A DNA stretch of 64,000 nt from Acidobacteriota bacterium (GTDB lineage Bacteria; Acidobacteriota; Terriglobia; Versatilivoradales; Versatilivoraceae). The stretch lies in contig JAJDUG010000033.1 in NCBI GenBank assembly GCA_022826755.1, forward strand, positions 62,001-126,000, written 5' to 3'. Positions 8,014 to 15,227 of the stretch are shown here, piece by piece. The translations under genes and the position numbers were made by a program. The notes under the pieces were generated by a model that did no database searches, was not told where the DNA came from, and worked only from the letters and a program-made list of their open reading frames with translations. Each line of letters begins with the position of its first letter. Positions within the stretch are counted from its first letter, which is position 1.

Positions 8014-9261
8014 TCAGTCAAGGGTCCAGCGGGCCTGTCGCAGCACGGCCAGATCCGGGCGGGAGGCCATCTCCAGGTGCCGCTGGACACGTTCCTGGGA
8101 GGGGGGTGCCTTGGGCACAGGGTTATCCATCACTTCATACCAGGCCGTCAGCAGGGAGCCGTCGTTCAACTCCACCGTGGAAGGGTAGCCCAGGTCGCTG
8201 GAGATGCCGTCTCCGGAAATGGTGATGGCGTCGGACCAGGTACGGCCCTGATCCTCGCTGACGCGGGCCTGGTTTCCATAAGGGGGCCGGCGATGGCCGT
8301 AAGACATCACCAGGCGCCCGTCCCGCAGCCTCAGCAGGTGGGACGGCAGTCCCCACACCCCGATCTCGCGGGGAACCGACCAGGTCTTGCCCCCGTCGGT
8401 GGACCGGCTCTGCAGCGTCTCCCTTTCGTTGGCGGTGTTGTGGTTGCGGACGTGGGCGATCAGGGTTCCGTCGGTGGCTTCCACGGCATGCAGCTCATGG
8501 TAGCCGTCCAGCCCGTCTCCCTTGCGGGTCGGGATTTCCGCCAGCCAGCGCCAGCTCTGGCCGTCGTCGCTGGACTCGCACACCCCGATGCGTCCCTCGG
8601 ATTGTCCGCTGGGGCCGTACCAGAAGATCTTGCCGGCGTAGAGCAGCCGTCCGTCGGAAAGCTGGATGGGGCCGTGGGGGCTGTTGACCGGGCAGCGGTA
8701 GGGCGACGACCAGCTACGGCCGCCGTCGGTGGAGCGGATCATCCAACTGCCCAGCTCGATTTCGCGTTCCGCGGCCGTGATGCGGCGGTGGATGGCCTGC
8801 CAGCGCTCCAGTTTCTCTCGGGTCCAGATGCCCTTCCCCTGGGATTCCAGCTCTTCGGCCCGGGCCAGGATGTCGGCATAGCCGATCGAGGTGAAGGTGG
8901 TGACCAGCAGCGACCCCTCGGCGGTTTCCACCACGCCTGCATCCCGGTCGTCGATGGGACCGTCGATCAACACCCGCGGAAAACTCCAGTGCCGCCCCTC
9001 GTCCCGCGAGCGCATCAGCTCCACCCGGCCGAAGGGGCAGACATGGGATTCCCGCCCGCCCGAGCACACCAGCAGCAGCTCGCCGTTGCGGCGCCTGGCC
9101 AAGGTGGGCCAGCCGTGATAGAGCCGGGGTTGCATGCTGATCACCCGCTTGGCGTGAACGCGGGCGCCGGCGAGAGCCGCCAATGGGGAGCCTGAGGCCA
9201 GTCCGACAGCCAGAGCGCCCATCCCCTGAAGTATTTGCCGGCGAGTGGCTGTGCCGTGCAT
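8014..9261 (-). CDS. Sialidase/neuraminidase-family (BNR/Asp-box) exported protein
   Basis: 415 residues. The N-terminus ATRRQILQGMGALAVGLA is a twin-arginine (Tat) signal with a hydrophobic core and an ALAGA cleavage region near residue 32, so a folded, exported protein is predicted. Five Asp-box repeats follow in a six-bladed-propeller pattern: SRDEGRHW, STDGGRSW, SSDDGQSW, STDGGKTW and SEDQGRTW. The family includes exo-sialidases and related glycoside hydrolases, but many Tat-exported members have no shown sialidase activity. A ribosome binding site (GGAGGACAACC) and a strong promoter at 9303-9331 precede it, and nudC follows. Family confident, substrate not. Confidence 0.87.
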   Translation of the reverse strand: MHGTATRRQILQGMGALAVGLASGSPLAALAGARVHAKRVISMQPRLYHGWPTLARRRNGELLLVCSGGRESHVCPFGRVELMRSRDEGRHWSFPRVLIDGPIDDRDAGVVETAEGSLLVTTFTSIGYADILARAEELESQGKGIWTREKLERWQAIHRRITAAEREIELGSWMIRSTDGGRSWSSPYRCPVNSPHGPIQLSDGRLLYAGKIFWYGPSGQSEGRIGVCESSDDGQSWRWLAEIPTRKGDGLDGYHELHAVEATDGTLIAHVRNHNTANERETLQSRSTDGGKTWSVPREIGVWGLPSHLLRLRDGRLVMSYGHRRPPYGNQARVSEDQGRTWSDAITISGDGISSDLGYPSTVELNDGSLLTAWYEVMDNPVPKAPPSQERVQRHLEMASRPDLAVLRQARWTLD

Positions 9262-9302
9262 GGTTGTCCTCCATCTCTTGTGGGCTTGGGAACCAGGCTA
9301 GC

Positions 9303-9331
9303 AGTATAGGCTCAAGCCACGGGAGCATCAA
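9303..9331 (-). promoter_or_regulatory. Sigma-70-type promoter for the sialidase-like gene
   Basis: Read on the minus strand: TTGATG (9326-9331), a 17-bp spacer and TATACT (9303-9308). Transcription would begin about 35 bases before the ATG at 9261. The fit to consensus and the position are good; no experimental support is available from sequence. Confidence 0.65.
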
Positions 9332-9430
9332 GCCTGTTGCACCGATTCGAACTCGGAGTGACCTTGGCTCCGAGATGATGTGCTCACCGCAGGAGACGCG
9401 GTTTCATGGCAGGCCTGTCGACCGGAATTC

Positions 9431-10546
9431 CTATTCGTGGGAGAGGGCCTTGACGGGATCGCTGGCCGCCGCCTTGAGGGCCGGGTAGAGTCCCCCGATT
9501 ATCCCGCTGACGGAGACGAAGAGGACCGTGTACACGACCCAGAGAGGTGGAATCAGGAGTATCTGAGCGGGATGGAGGACCCGGAGGATCTGCACGCCCA
9601 GGAAAGTCAGCAGGAATCCGACCAGAAGCCCGGTCAGGCAGAGTACCAGTATTTCCATCATCACCAGGTTGACGATGTAGCCTTTGCGGGCTCCCAGAGA
9701 TTTCAGGATGCCGATTTCCCGGGTTCGCTCCGCGATGGTGGTATACATGGACAGGAAGCAGGCAAAAGAGCCGATGGAGATGGCCAGGCCGATCACCCCG
9801 GTGATGAAGGTGGTGTAAGCGGGGGGGCGACCGTTTCTCAGCAGGGAAACCCACTCCCGCATGGAGGTGACGTTGATGTTGGGGACCAGATCCCGCATCT
9901 GGGCCATGGCTGCCTGCAACTGCCCGGAATCGTACAGCTTGGCCAGAAAGGTGGAAGCCTGGCCGGCCTTGTCGGTGACGGTTTGCAGGCTCCTGATGGG
10001 AACGTAGATTCGGCCTCCGATGCCGTTGCGGTAGATGCCCACTACCTGGAAGGACTGGCCTTTCAGATCGAAACGATCGCCCACGGCCAGGCCGTTCGAT
10101 CTGGCGTGCCGGTCGTCGATGATGGCCTCCCGGGCTTCGGGCCCGCTGAAGCGGCGGCCCTCCAGGAACTCCAGGCTGCCGGCCACGGCTTCGAAGCTCG
10201 GCAGGTCGATGCCGTAGATGGTCCTCCAGCCTCCCCGCAGTTGAGCCAGGAAGAGAATGGGCGTCACCTCCCGTACCGAATCCAGCCGGGTCAAGGTCTC
10301 GGCCACGGCCTCGGGAATGATGGTGCTGCCGGTGGTGAAAAAGAGCGGGGGCGCATTGGCCGGTCGAACGATGACGTCGGCGCCCAGGCTTTCCTGGCGG
10401 TCGGCGTTGTCTTCAATCATGCCGTAGGCGATGCCCATCACCAACAGAATCAGCACGACTTCGAGGCTGATGGCCAGAACGCTGACGCAAGCCCGGACCG
10501 GGCGGTGTAGGACGTTTGTGAAGACCAGTTTATGGGCTGTCATCAA
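9431..10546 (-). CDS. ABC transporter permease, FtsX/MacB type
   Basis: 371 residues. A transmembrane helix at about residues 20-42 is followed by a large extracytoplasmic MacB-like periplasmic core domain. Three C-terminal helices (about 245-268, 298-322, 335-355) include the FtsX-domain signature TREIGILKSLGARKGYIV, and the protein ends with YPALKAAASDPVKALSHE. Such permeases pair with a LolD/MacB-type ATPase and act in export or lipoprotein handling. No ATPase or membrane-fusion gene is adjacent, so it is an orphan half-transporter here. A 34-codon frame (10543-10647) lies between hflX and this gene, ending in ATGA overlap with the permease start after AAGGAG. It may be a leader or chance. 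Position suggests read-through from the miaA-hfq-hflX operon. Confidence 0.85.
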   Translation of the reverse strand: MMTAHKLVFTNVLHRPVRACVSVLAISLEVVLILLVMGIAYGMIEDNADRQESLGADVIVRPANAPPLFFTTGSTIIPEAVAETLTRLDSVREVTPILFLAQLRGGWRTIYGIDLPSFEAVAGSLEFLEGRRFSGPEAREAIIDDRHARSNGLAVGDRFDLKGQSFQVVGIYRNGIGGRIYVPIRSLQTVTDKAGQASTFLAKLYDSGQLQAAMAQMRDLVPNINVTSMREWVSLLRNGRPPAYTTFITGVIGLAISIGSFACFLSMYTTIAERTREIGILKSLGARKGYIVNLVMMEILVLCLTGLLVGFLLTFLGVQILRVLHPAQILLIPPLWVVYTVLFVSVSGIIGGLYPALKAAASDPVKALSHE

Positions 10547-10660
10547 TCGGCGGTGAGGGTGGGCCCCGTCATCGAGGTGGGCTGGACCGGATAGAGGGCC
10601 GTCGGAACGTGCCTGCCGGTCCCATCCATTTTAGCATGACTGTCCATGCACCGGGGCTCC

Positions 10661-11956
10661 TTACCCCGGTTCCCCCGACCGGCAATCGAACTTCCTGAGC
10701 TGTTCCACCACCGAGCGCGGGGCTTCCACTTCCAGCAGGACCTGGTTGCCGCGAACCTCCCGGCGGACCAGCCGGCCCTTGGCATGGATCTGCGCCAGCA
10801 GTTCCCCCTGCCGGGCCTCTACCCGGAAACGCGCCCGGACCAGTGGATCTCCGTAGATGGACTCGTCGATCCTCTCCAGAAGTCCGGAGATCCCCTGGCG
10901 TCGCAATGCCGATACCCTCAGGACATTCTCCCCCGGGGGAAGCCGGGGCGGCTGCTCCAGCAGGTCGGTCTTGTTGTAGACCTCCAGGGTCGGCTTGCCC
11001 GAATCCCCCAGCTCTTCCAGGACCTTGAGCACCGAGGATCGCTGGTGGTCGGCCCGCGGACTGGAGCTGTCGATCACATGCAGCAGTAGTTGCGCTTCTC
11101 CGATTTCCTCGAGGGTGGCCCGAAAGGCCGAAACCAGGGTGGCGGGAAGCTTGCTGATGAAACCGACCGTGTCGGACAGGATCACCTCCCGCTTGGAGGG
11201 CAGCCGGATGCGGCGAAGCAGTGGGTCCAGAGTGGCGAAGAGCTGGCGGGAGGCCAGGGTGTCCGATCGGGTCAGGGCATTGAAGAGGGTGGATTTGCCG
11301 GCATTGGTGTATCCGACCAGCGAGACGGTGGGAACGGGAACGGATTGGCGAAAGGAGCGGTGCAACTGCCGGTGCGCCCTCACCCGCTGGAGATCGCGCT
11401 TGATCTTGTGAATTCTCTGGTGGATCTTGCGTTGATCCGTCTCCAGCTTGGTCTCACCCGGCCCGCGCGTCCCGATTCCTCCTCCCAGGCGTGACAGCTC
11501 CACTCCCCGTCCCCCCAATCGAGGCAGCCAGTAGTCGAGCTGGGCCAGCTCGACCTGCAGCTTCCCCTCCCGGGTCCGCGCACGGCTGGCGAAGATGTCC
11601 AGGATGAGCTGGGTTCGGTCGACCACCTTGCAATCGAGTGCGCGCTCGATGTTTCGTTGCTGGGCCGGAGAGAGGTTGTCATCGAAGATCACGGTATCGG
11701 CCCGGTGCCGGTCCAGCAGTCCTTTCAACCGCTCCACCTTGCCCTTGCCGATCAGGTAGGCCGGATCATAGCGGGACCGCTGCTGAAGCATGCGGGCGGA
11801 CACCCTGGCTCGGGCGGCGGAAGCCAGGGCCGCCAGCTCATCCAGAGATTCCTCCAGGCTGAGGCCGGCTCCCCTGGCGGCAGCCGCGGCGACCGATCGC
11901 TTCAGCTCGCATCCCACCAGGATGACGTTCTCTTTGTCCGGGGCGGCGACGTCCAT
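10661..11956 (-). CDS. hflX: GTPase HflX (ribosome-splitting factor)
   Basis: 431 residues with the HflX layout. The N-terminal HflX domain includes GKGKVERLK and VIFDDNLSPAQQRNIE, followed by a glycine-rich GGRGVELSRLGGGIGTRGPGE linker and a GTPase domain. The GTPase motifs are GYTNAGKST (G1), DTVGF (G3) and NKTD (G4). HflX binds the 50S subunit and splits stalled or stressed 70S ribosomes. It starts one base after the hfq stop, so the pair is tightly coupled, as in the widely conserved miaA-hfq-hflX order. A small perfect stem (CCGGGG/CCCCGG, 10651-10669) surrounds the stop codon but lacks a T-run. Confidence 0.96.
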   Translation of the reverse strand: MDVAAPDKENVILVGCELKRSVAAAAARGAGLSLEESLDELAALASAARARVSARMLQQRSRYDPAYLIGKGKVERLKGLLDRHRADTVIFDDNLSPAQQRNIERALDCKVVDRTQLILDIFASRARTREGKLQVELAQLDYWLPRLGGRGVELSRLGGGIGTRGPGETKLETDQRKIHQRIHKIKRDLQRVRAHRQLHRSFRQSVPVPTVSLVGYTNAGKSTLFNALTRSDTLASRQLFATLDPLLRRIRLPSKREVILSDTVGFISKLPATLVSAFRATLEEIGEAQLLLHVIDSSSPRADHQRSSVLKVLEELGDSGKPTLEVYNKTDLLEQPPRLPPGENVLRVSALRRQGISGLLERIDESIYGDPLVRARFRVEARQGELLAQIHAKGRLVRREVRGNQVLLEVEAPRSVVEQLRKFDCRSGEPG

Positions 11957-11957
11957 T

Positions 11958-12251
11958 TCAGTTCGAGGGTTCCGCCTTGGTCGCGTCGGTCGCCGGCGGG
12001 GGAGGCTTGGAAGGCGATGAGGGTGGAGCCGAAGCGGCCGGGGCCGACCTGGTTGTCACAACGGTCGAGATGGCATGTTTGAAGATGAGCTGGTCCCGTT
12101 GGCCGGACTCCAGAATGACCGCGTACTTGTCGAAGCTCTTGATCCGGCCGGCCAGCTTGACCCCGCTCATCAGGAAGACGGTCACCGCCAGCTTTTCCCT
12201 GCGGAGATGGTTGAGAAAGACGTCCTGAATGTTGTGCGGTTGCTTTTCCAT
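11958..12251 (-). CDS. hfq: RNA chaperone Hfq
   Basis: 97 residues. The Sm1 region contains [13 protein letters not shown] near residues 7-19 (the Q/D/F residues of the proximal uridine site), and the Sm2 motif IFKHAIST is near residue 56, corresponding to YKHAIST in E. coli. Residues about 67-97 form a proline/serine/alanine-rich, probably disordered tail. Hfq forms a hexameric ring that pairs small RNAs with mRNAs. A clear ribosome binding site (CAGGAGTTTC) precedes the ATG. The gene sits between miaA and hflX, the classical arrangement. The core is intact and no key Sm residue is obviously missing. Confidence 0.96.
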   Translation of the reverse strand: MEKQPHNIQDVFLNHLRREKLAVTVFLMSGVKLAGRIKSFDKYAVILESGQRDQLIFKHAISTVVTTRSAPAASAPPSSPSKPPPPATDATKAEPSN

Positions 12252-12319
12252 GAAACTCCTGATTCTCCTGAGTATCCTTCGGGTTCAGGGCCGTTTCGGC
12301 AAGGCAGCCCCCGAGCCCT

Positions 12320-13309
12320 CTAGGGGGCGGACAAGAGGGCCGGGCGGGTGGGTTTCCCCGAAGGCTGCCTGGTCCCCGCCCGGATGAAATCCGCCACCTG
12401 AGCTTCAACGTCGGACCCGAGGGAATCGTCATCCCCGAATCCCGGAAACCAAGTCACGTTCTCTTCCTTTCGAAACCAGGTCAACTGTCGCTTGGCGTAG
12501 TTCCGTGTGGCCTGTTTGGTCGCGTCCGCGGCGGCCTGCAAGGGTATCTCTCCTTGCAGAAACCGTGCCGCCTGAAGGTACCCGAGCGATTGGAGAGGCT
12601 TGCAGCCGGGAGAATAGCCCTTGGCCAGGATGGACCGGACCTCCTCCACCAGTCCTGCGGCGAACATGCGGTCGACGCGCTCTTCGATTCTCCGGTAGAG
12701 GCGGTCCCGCGCCGGGCCGATCCCGATCTTCAGCAGTCGGAACCCCTTCAGCTTCTCGGTGGCGGTCCGGAAATGAAGCGAGATGGGCTTGGCGGTCAGG
12801 AAATAGACCTCCAGGGCCCGGATGATCTTGGGCCGGTCCCCGGGCGGGATGCGCCGGGCCGAGTCCGGGTCCACTTTCGCCAGCAAGCGGTGGAGATGAG
12901 TGTCCCCCTTGCTCCGGGCCTGCTGTTGCAGGCGCCCTCTCAGCGATTCACAGCGGGAGGGTCCGTCGAAGAGGCCGTTGAGCAGTGCGCGGAGGTAGAG
13001 CCCGGTGCCCCCCACCACCAGAGGCAGAGTTCCCCGCTGCCCGATTTCCGACAGGACCGCGCGGCCCAGAGCCATGTACTGACCGGCAGTGAACTCCTCG
13101 TCCGGATTGAGAAAGTCGATCAGGTGGTGAGGGATGCCGGCCTGATCGCGCTTCAGCACCTTGGAGCTGCCAATGTCCAGAAACCGGTAGACCTGCACCG
13201 AATCGCAACCGACGATCTCACCCCGGAATCGACGGGCAAGCCGGAGCGCCAGGTTGGATTTTCCGCTTGCGGTCGGTCCCAGGACGGCGATGAGGGGTGG
13301 ATTCGTCAA
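12320..13309 (-). CDS. miaA: tRNA dimethylallyltransferase MiaA (TTG start)
   Basis: 329 residues from a TTG at 13307-13309. The P-loop GPTASGKSN is near residue 10, followed by CDSVQVYRFLDIGSSK, PHHLID and VGGTGLYLRALL, all diagnostic for MiaA, which adds the dimethylallyl group to A37 of tRNAs reading codons starting with U. The open frame continues upstream to 13648, but that part is repeat DNA (GCACAAAAG array, GAGCCnTTTGCAAAA element) and makes a protein over 100 residues too long. The TTG overlaps the stop of a 30-codon ORF (TTGA), which supports it as the coupled start. hfq follows after 68 bp and hflX after that. Confidence 0.93.
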   Translation of the reverse strand: MTNPPLIAVLGPTASGKSNLALRLARRFRGEIVGCDSVQVYRFLDIGSSKVLKRDQAGIPHHLIDFLNPDEEFTAGQYMALGRAVLSEIGQRGTLPLVVGGTGLYLRALLNGLFDGPSRCESLRGRLQQQARSKGDTHLHRLLAKVDPDSARRIPPGDRPKIIRALEVYFLTAKPISLHFRTATEKLKGFRLLKIGIGPARDRLYRRIEERVDRMFAAGLVEEVRSILAKGYSPGCKPLQSLGYLQAARFLQGEIPLQAAADATKQATRNYAKRQLTWFRKEENVTWFPGFGDDDSLGSDVEAQVADFIRAGTRQPSGKPTRPALLSAP

Positions 13310-13398
13310 GACCAGAGCCAGATGCGAAGGGCCAGGTAGGCAAACAGGAGCGTCGCCAGTATGCAGAGCCCCAACAGTTGCACTCGCGACGGCTTCAT
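13306..13398 (-). CDS. 30-residue single-pass membrane peptide, coupled to miaA
   Basis: The ORF encodes MKPSRVQLLGLCILATLLFA followed by ten more residues ending in RIWLWS. It is almost entirely one hydrophobic helix with a basic N-terminus, hence a predicted inner-membrane peptide. Support for reality: AGGA eight bases before the ATG, a promoter-like sequence at 13425-13453 placed correctly for it, and a TTGA overlap between its stop and the miaA start. I do not recognise a family. It could be a functional small protein or a translated leader that feeds ribosomes to the weak TTG of miaA. It is too short for usual gene calling. Confidence 0.6.
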   Translation of the reverse strand: MKPSRVQLLGLCILATLLFAYLALRIWLWS

Positions 13399-13424
13399 GA
13401 CCCGATTCCTGCCCGGAATCAAAA

Positions 13425-13453
13425 AATCTACTCCATCCCGGTTCCAATGTAAA
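13425..13453 (-). promoter_or_regulatory. Sigma-70-type promoter of the small ORF-miaA-hfq-hflX operon
   Basis: On the minus strand: TTTACA (13448-13453), a 17-bp spacer, then TAGATT (13425-13430). The predicted start of transcription is about 20 bases before the ATG of the 30-codon ORF. There are five and four matches to the two consensus hexamers. Confidence 0.5.
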
Positions 13454-13456
13454 CAG

Positions 13457-13480
13457 TCTGAGCCCTTTGCAAAATTCGGA
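13457..13480 (+). repeat. GAGCCTTTTGCAAAA-type repeat, copy 2
   Basis: Reads GAGCCCTTTGCAAAATTCGG near 13457. It is related to the inverted copy near 5550 and the palindromic copy at 15078. Confidence 0.55.
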
Positions 13481-13600
13481 ATCGAGCATCTCCATGAAAC
13501 AACAGAGAGCGAACTTGTCCCGCGAGTGACCGCTCCCCTGGCTTCTCCCGGGAAAGCTCCCGCTGCCCAGCCAATGGGGTAAACGGCTGAACCACAAAAA

Positions 13601-13627
13601 GCACAAAAGGCACAAAAGGCACAAAAC
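13601..13627. repeat. 9-bp tandem repeat (GCACAAAAG x3)
   Basis: Three adjacent units GCACAAAAG, GCACAAAAG and GCACAAAAC are preceded by a degenerate ACCACAAAAA. They encode the artificial CAFCAFCAF run in the upstream extension of the miaA frame, evidence that the extension is not coding. Confidence 0.75.
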
Positions 13628-13783
13628 AAGGCTCCTGTCTTGCCCCATCCCGTTTTTGTGCCGAGGTGGGTTGAATACGCTTCTGTGCCCGGTCCCGGAC
13701 CGGCATCGCCGCCCGGCCCCGCTCGCCCAGACCTTTTCCGGTCCGATGCACTATTTCATGCTAACCTTGCTGTGAGAGGGGAC

Positions 13784-15031
13784 ATGAGCAAACGGACCAA
13801 AGTCTACGGGTTCTTGATCCTGCTGGTGGTATTGGCGGGCGCCGCCCACCTGCTCAGGCAGAAGCCGGAAACCCCGGCCGCTTCCGCCAAGGGGTCCCCG
13901 TCCGGCTCCGGCGGCGGGGAGAACGGCGCCGCGGCCGCCCCGGTGGAACTGGCCCAGGCCAGACGGGACCGGATCACCCACCAGCTTTCCTCCACTTCCA
14001 ATCTGAGGCCCCTGAGAGAAGTCGAGGTCAAGGCGCAGACCGAGGGAATCGTCCAGAGCCTGCTGGTGGAGGAAGGGGACCTCGTCAGGCAGGGGCAGCT
14101 CCTGGGGCGCCTGGATGACCGCTCTCTTCGGATCCAGTTGGAGCTGACCCGGGAAAAGCTGGCCCAGGCGAAATTGCAGTTGGAAAAAGCCCGCATCCGG
14201 CGGGAGAAGGCCAAGGTTCAGATCGCCAACACCGAGAACGAACGCCAGCGCCTGCAGGAAGCCTACGAGGAACAGCTCATCAGCGAGCGGGAGTACGACC
14301 AGGTGAGGTATCAACTGGACGAGCTGGGGCACGACGAGCGGGTCTCGGCCTCCGAGACCCGGGAACTTTTTCACCGCGTGCAGGAGCTGGAAGCGGAGAT
14401 CCGCAAGTCCGAGCTCGAGATCTCCCATACCCGGATCACAGCTCCCTTCGGCGGGCGGATCACCGAGCGCACCATGGAGCTGGGGAAGAGCATTCGCAAC
14501 GCCGACAAGCTGTTCAAGCTGGGAGCCTTCTCTCCCCTTTATGCCGACGTCTTCCTGTCGGAGCGGGAGGCACGCCGGGTTCGTGCCGGACAGGCGGCCG
14601 CGGTGCGCCTGGGTGCCGATGAGGCCGTTGAGGGTGCGGGACGCGTGGTGCGGGTCAGTCCGGTGGTCGACACCTCCAGCGGCACGGTAAAGGTTACGGT
14701 GGAACTCACCCCCGCAACCGAGGGATTCATGCCGGGCGGGTTTGTCAGGGTGGCCATTCAGACCGACGTGCGTCCGGATGCCGTCCTGGTTCCCAAGCGG
14801 GCCGTGATGGAACGGGACGGGGAGACCTTCGTCTTTCTGGCCGACAATGGCGTGGCCCGGCGGGTTCCCGTGCAACTCGGCTATGAAGAGGATGGAAATA
14901 TCGAGATCTTGAAGGGGATTTCCGCCGGGGATCGAGTGGTGGTCGCCGGACAGGGCGCGTTGGAGGAGGGGGCCGAGATCAGGAAGGTCGGGGAAGAATC
15001 CTCAAACGGCCTGGCGGAAGGAACCACCTGA
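13784..15031 (+). CDS. RND efflux periplasmic adaptor (membrane fusion protein)
   Basis: 415 residues from the ATG at 13784, preceded by GAGAGGGGAC. A signal/anchor helix (about residues 7-25) is followed by a low-complexity Gly/Ser/Ala linker and a first half of the lipoyl domain (VEVKAQTEGIVQSLLVEEGD). Then come a long helical hairpin (about 105-215) and the second lipoyl half ending ITAPFGGRI. A beta-barrel and membrane-proximal domain (VPKRAVMERDGETFVFL) complete the protein. It belongs to the HlyD/AcrA-like adaptors that bridge an RND pump to an outer-membrane channel. The two downstream RND genes are its obvious partners. A TolC-like gene is not in the window. Confidence 0.9.
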   Translation: MSKRTKVYGFLILLVVLAGAAHLLRQKPETPAASAKGSPSGSGGGENGAAAAPVELAQARRDRITHQLSSTSNLRPLREVEVKAQTEGIVQSLLVEEGDLVRQGQLLGRLDDRSLRIQLELTREKLAQAKLQLEKARIRREKAKVQIANTENERQRLQEAYEEQLISEREYDQVRYQLDELGHDERVSASETRELFHRVQELEAEIRKSELEISHTRITAPFGGRITERTMELGKSIRNADKLFKLGAFSPLYADVFLSEREARRVRAGQAAAVRLGADEAVEGAGRVVRVSPVVDTSSGTVKVTVELTPATEGFMPGGFVRVAIQTDVRPDAVLVPKRAVMERDGETFVFLADNGVARRVPVQLGYEEDGNIEILKGISAGDRVVVAGQGALEEGAEIRKVGEESSNGLAEGTT

Positions 15032-15077
15032 AATCCGCGCCGCCTGCCCCGGCGTACCCCGGCGGCAATAGCTCTAT

Positions 15078-15097
15078 GAGCCTTTTGCAAAAGGCTC
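15078..15097. repeat. Perfect 20-bp palindrome GAGCCTTTTGCAAAAGGCTC
   Basis: The sequence GAGCCTTTTGCAAAAGGCTC is its own reverse complement and lies in the 196-bp gap between the adaptor and the first RND gene. Its left half is shared with dispersed copies near 5550 and 13457. It could be a repeat-family end-to-end junction or a protein-binding site. Confidence 0.7.
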
Positions 15098-15227
15098 CTC
15101 TGTCAACCGGGTTTGCAGGGCAAACAACCCGCTCCTGGACTCGCCCCGGCCCGTCATCTCACGCCCCTGCCGGAATGCCCCCGTGCCACGTCCCCTTCCG
15201 TGTCATGAACCTCTAGCCTTCTGAGCC

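Noticed and set aside
13310-13648. N-terminal extension of the miaA frame by about 113 residues
   Set aside because: It is made of dispersed repeats (GCACAAAAG array, GAGCCnTTTGCAAAA element); the P-loop start and the TTGA overlap support TTG 13309.
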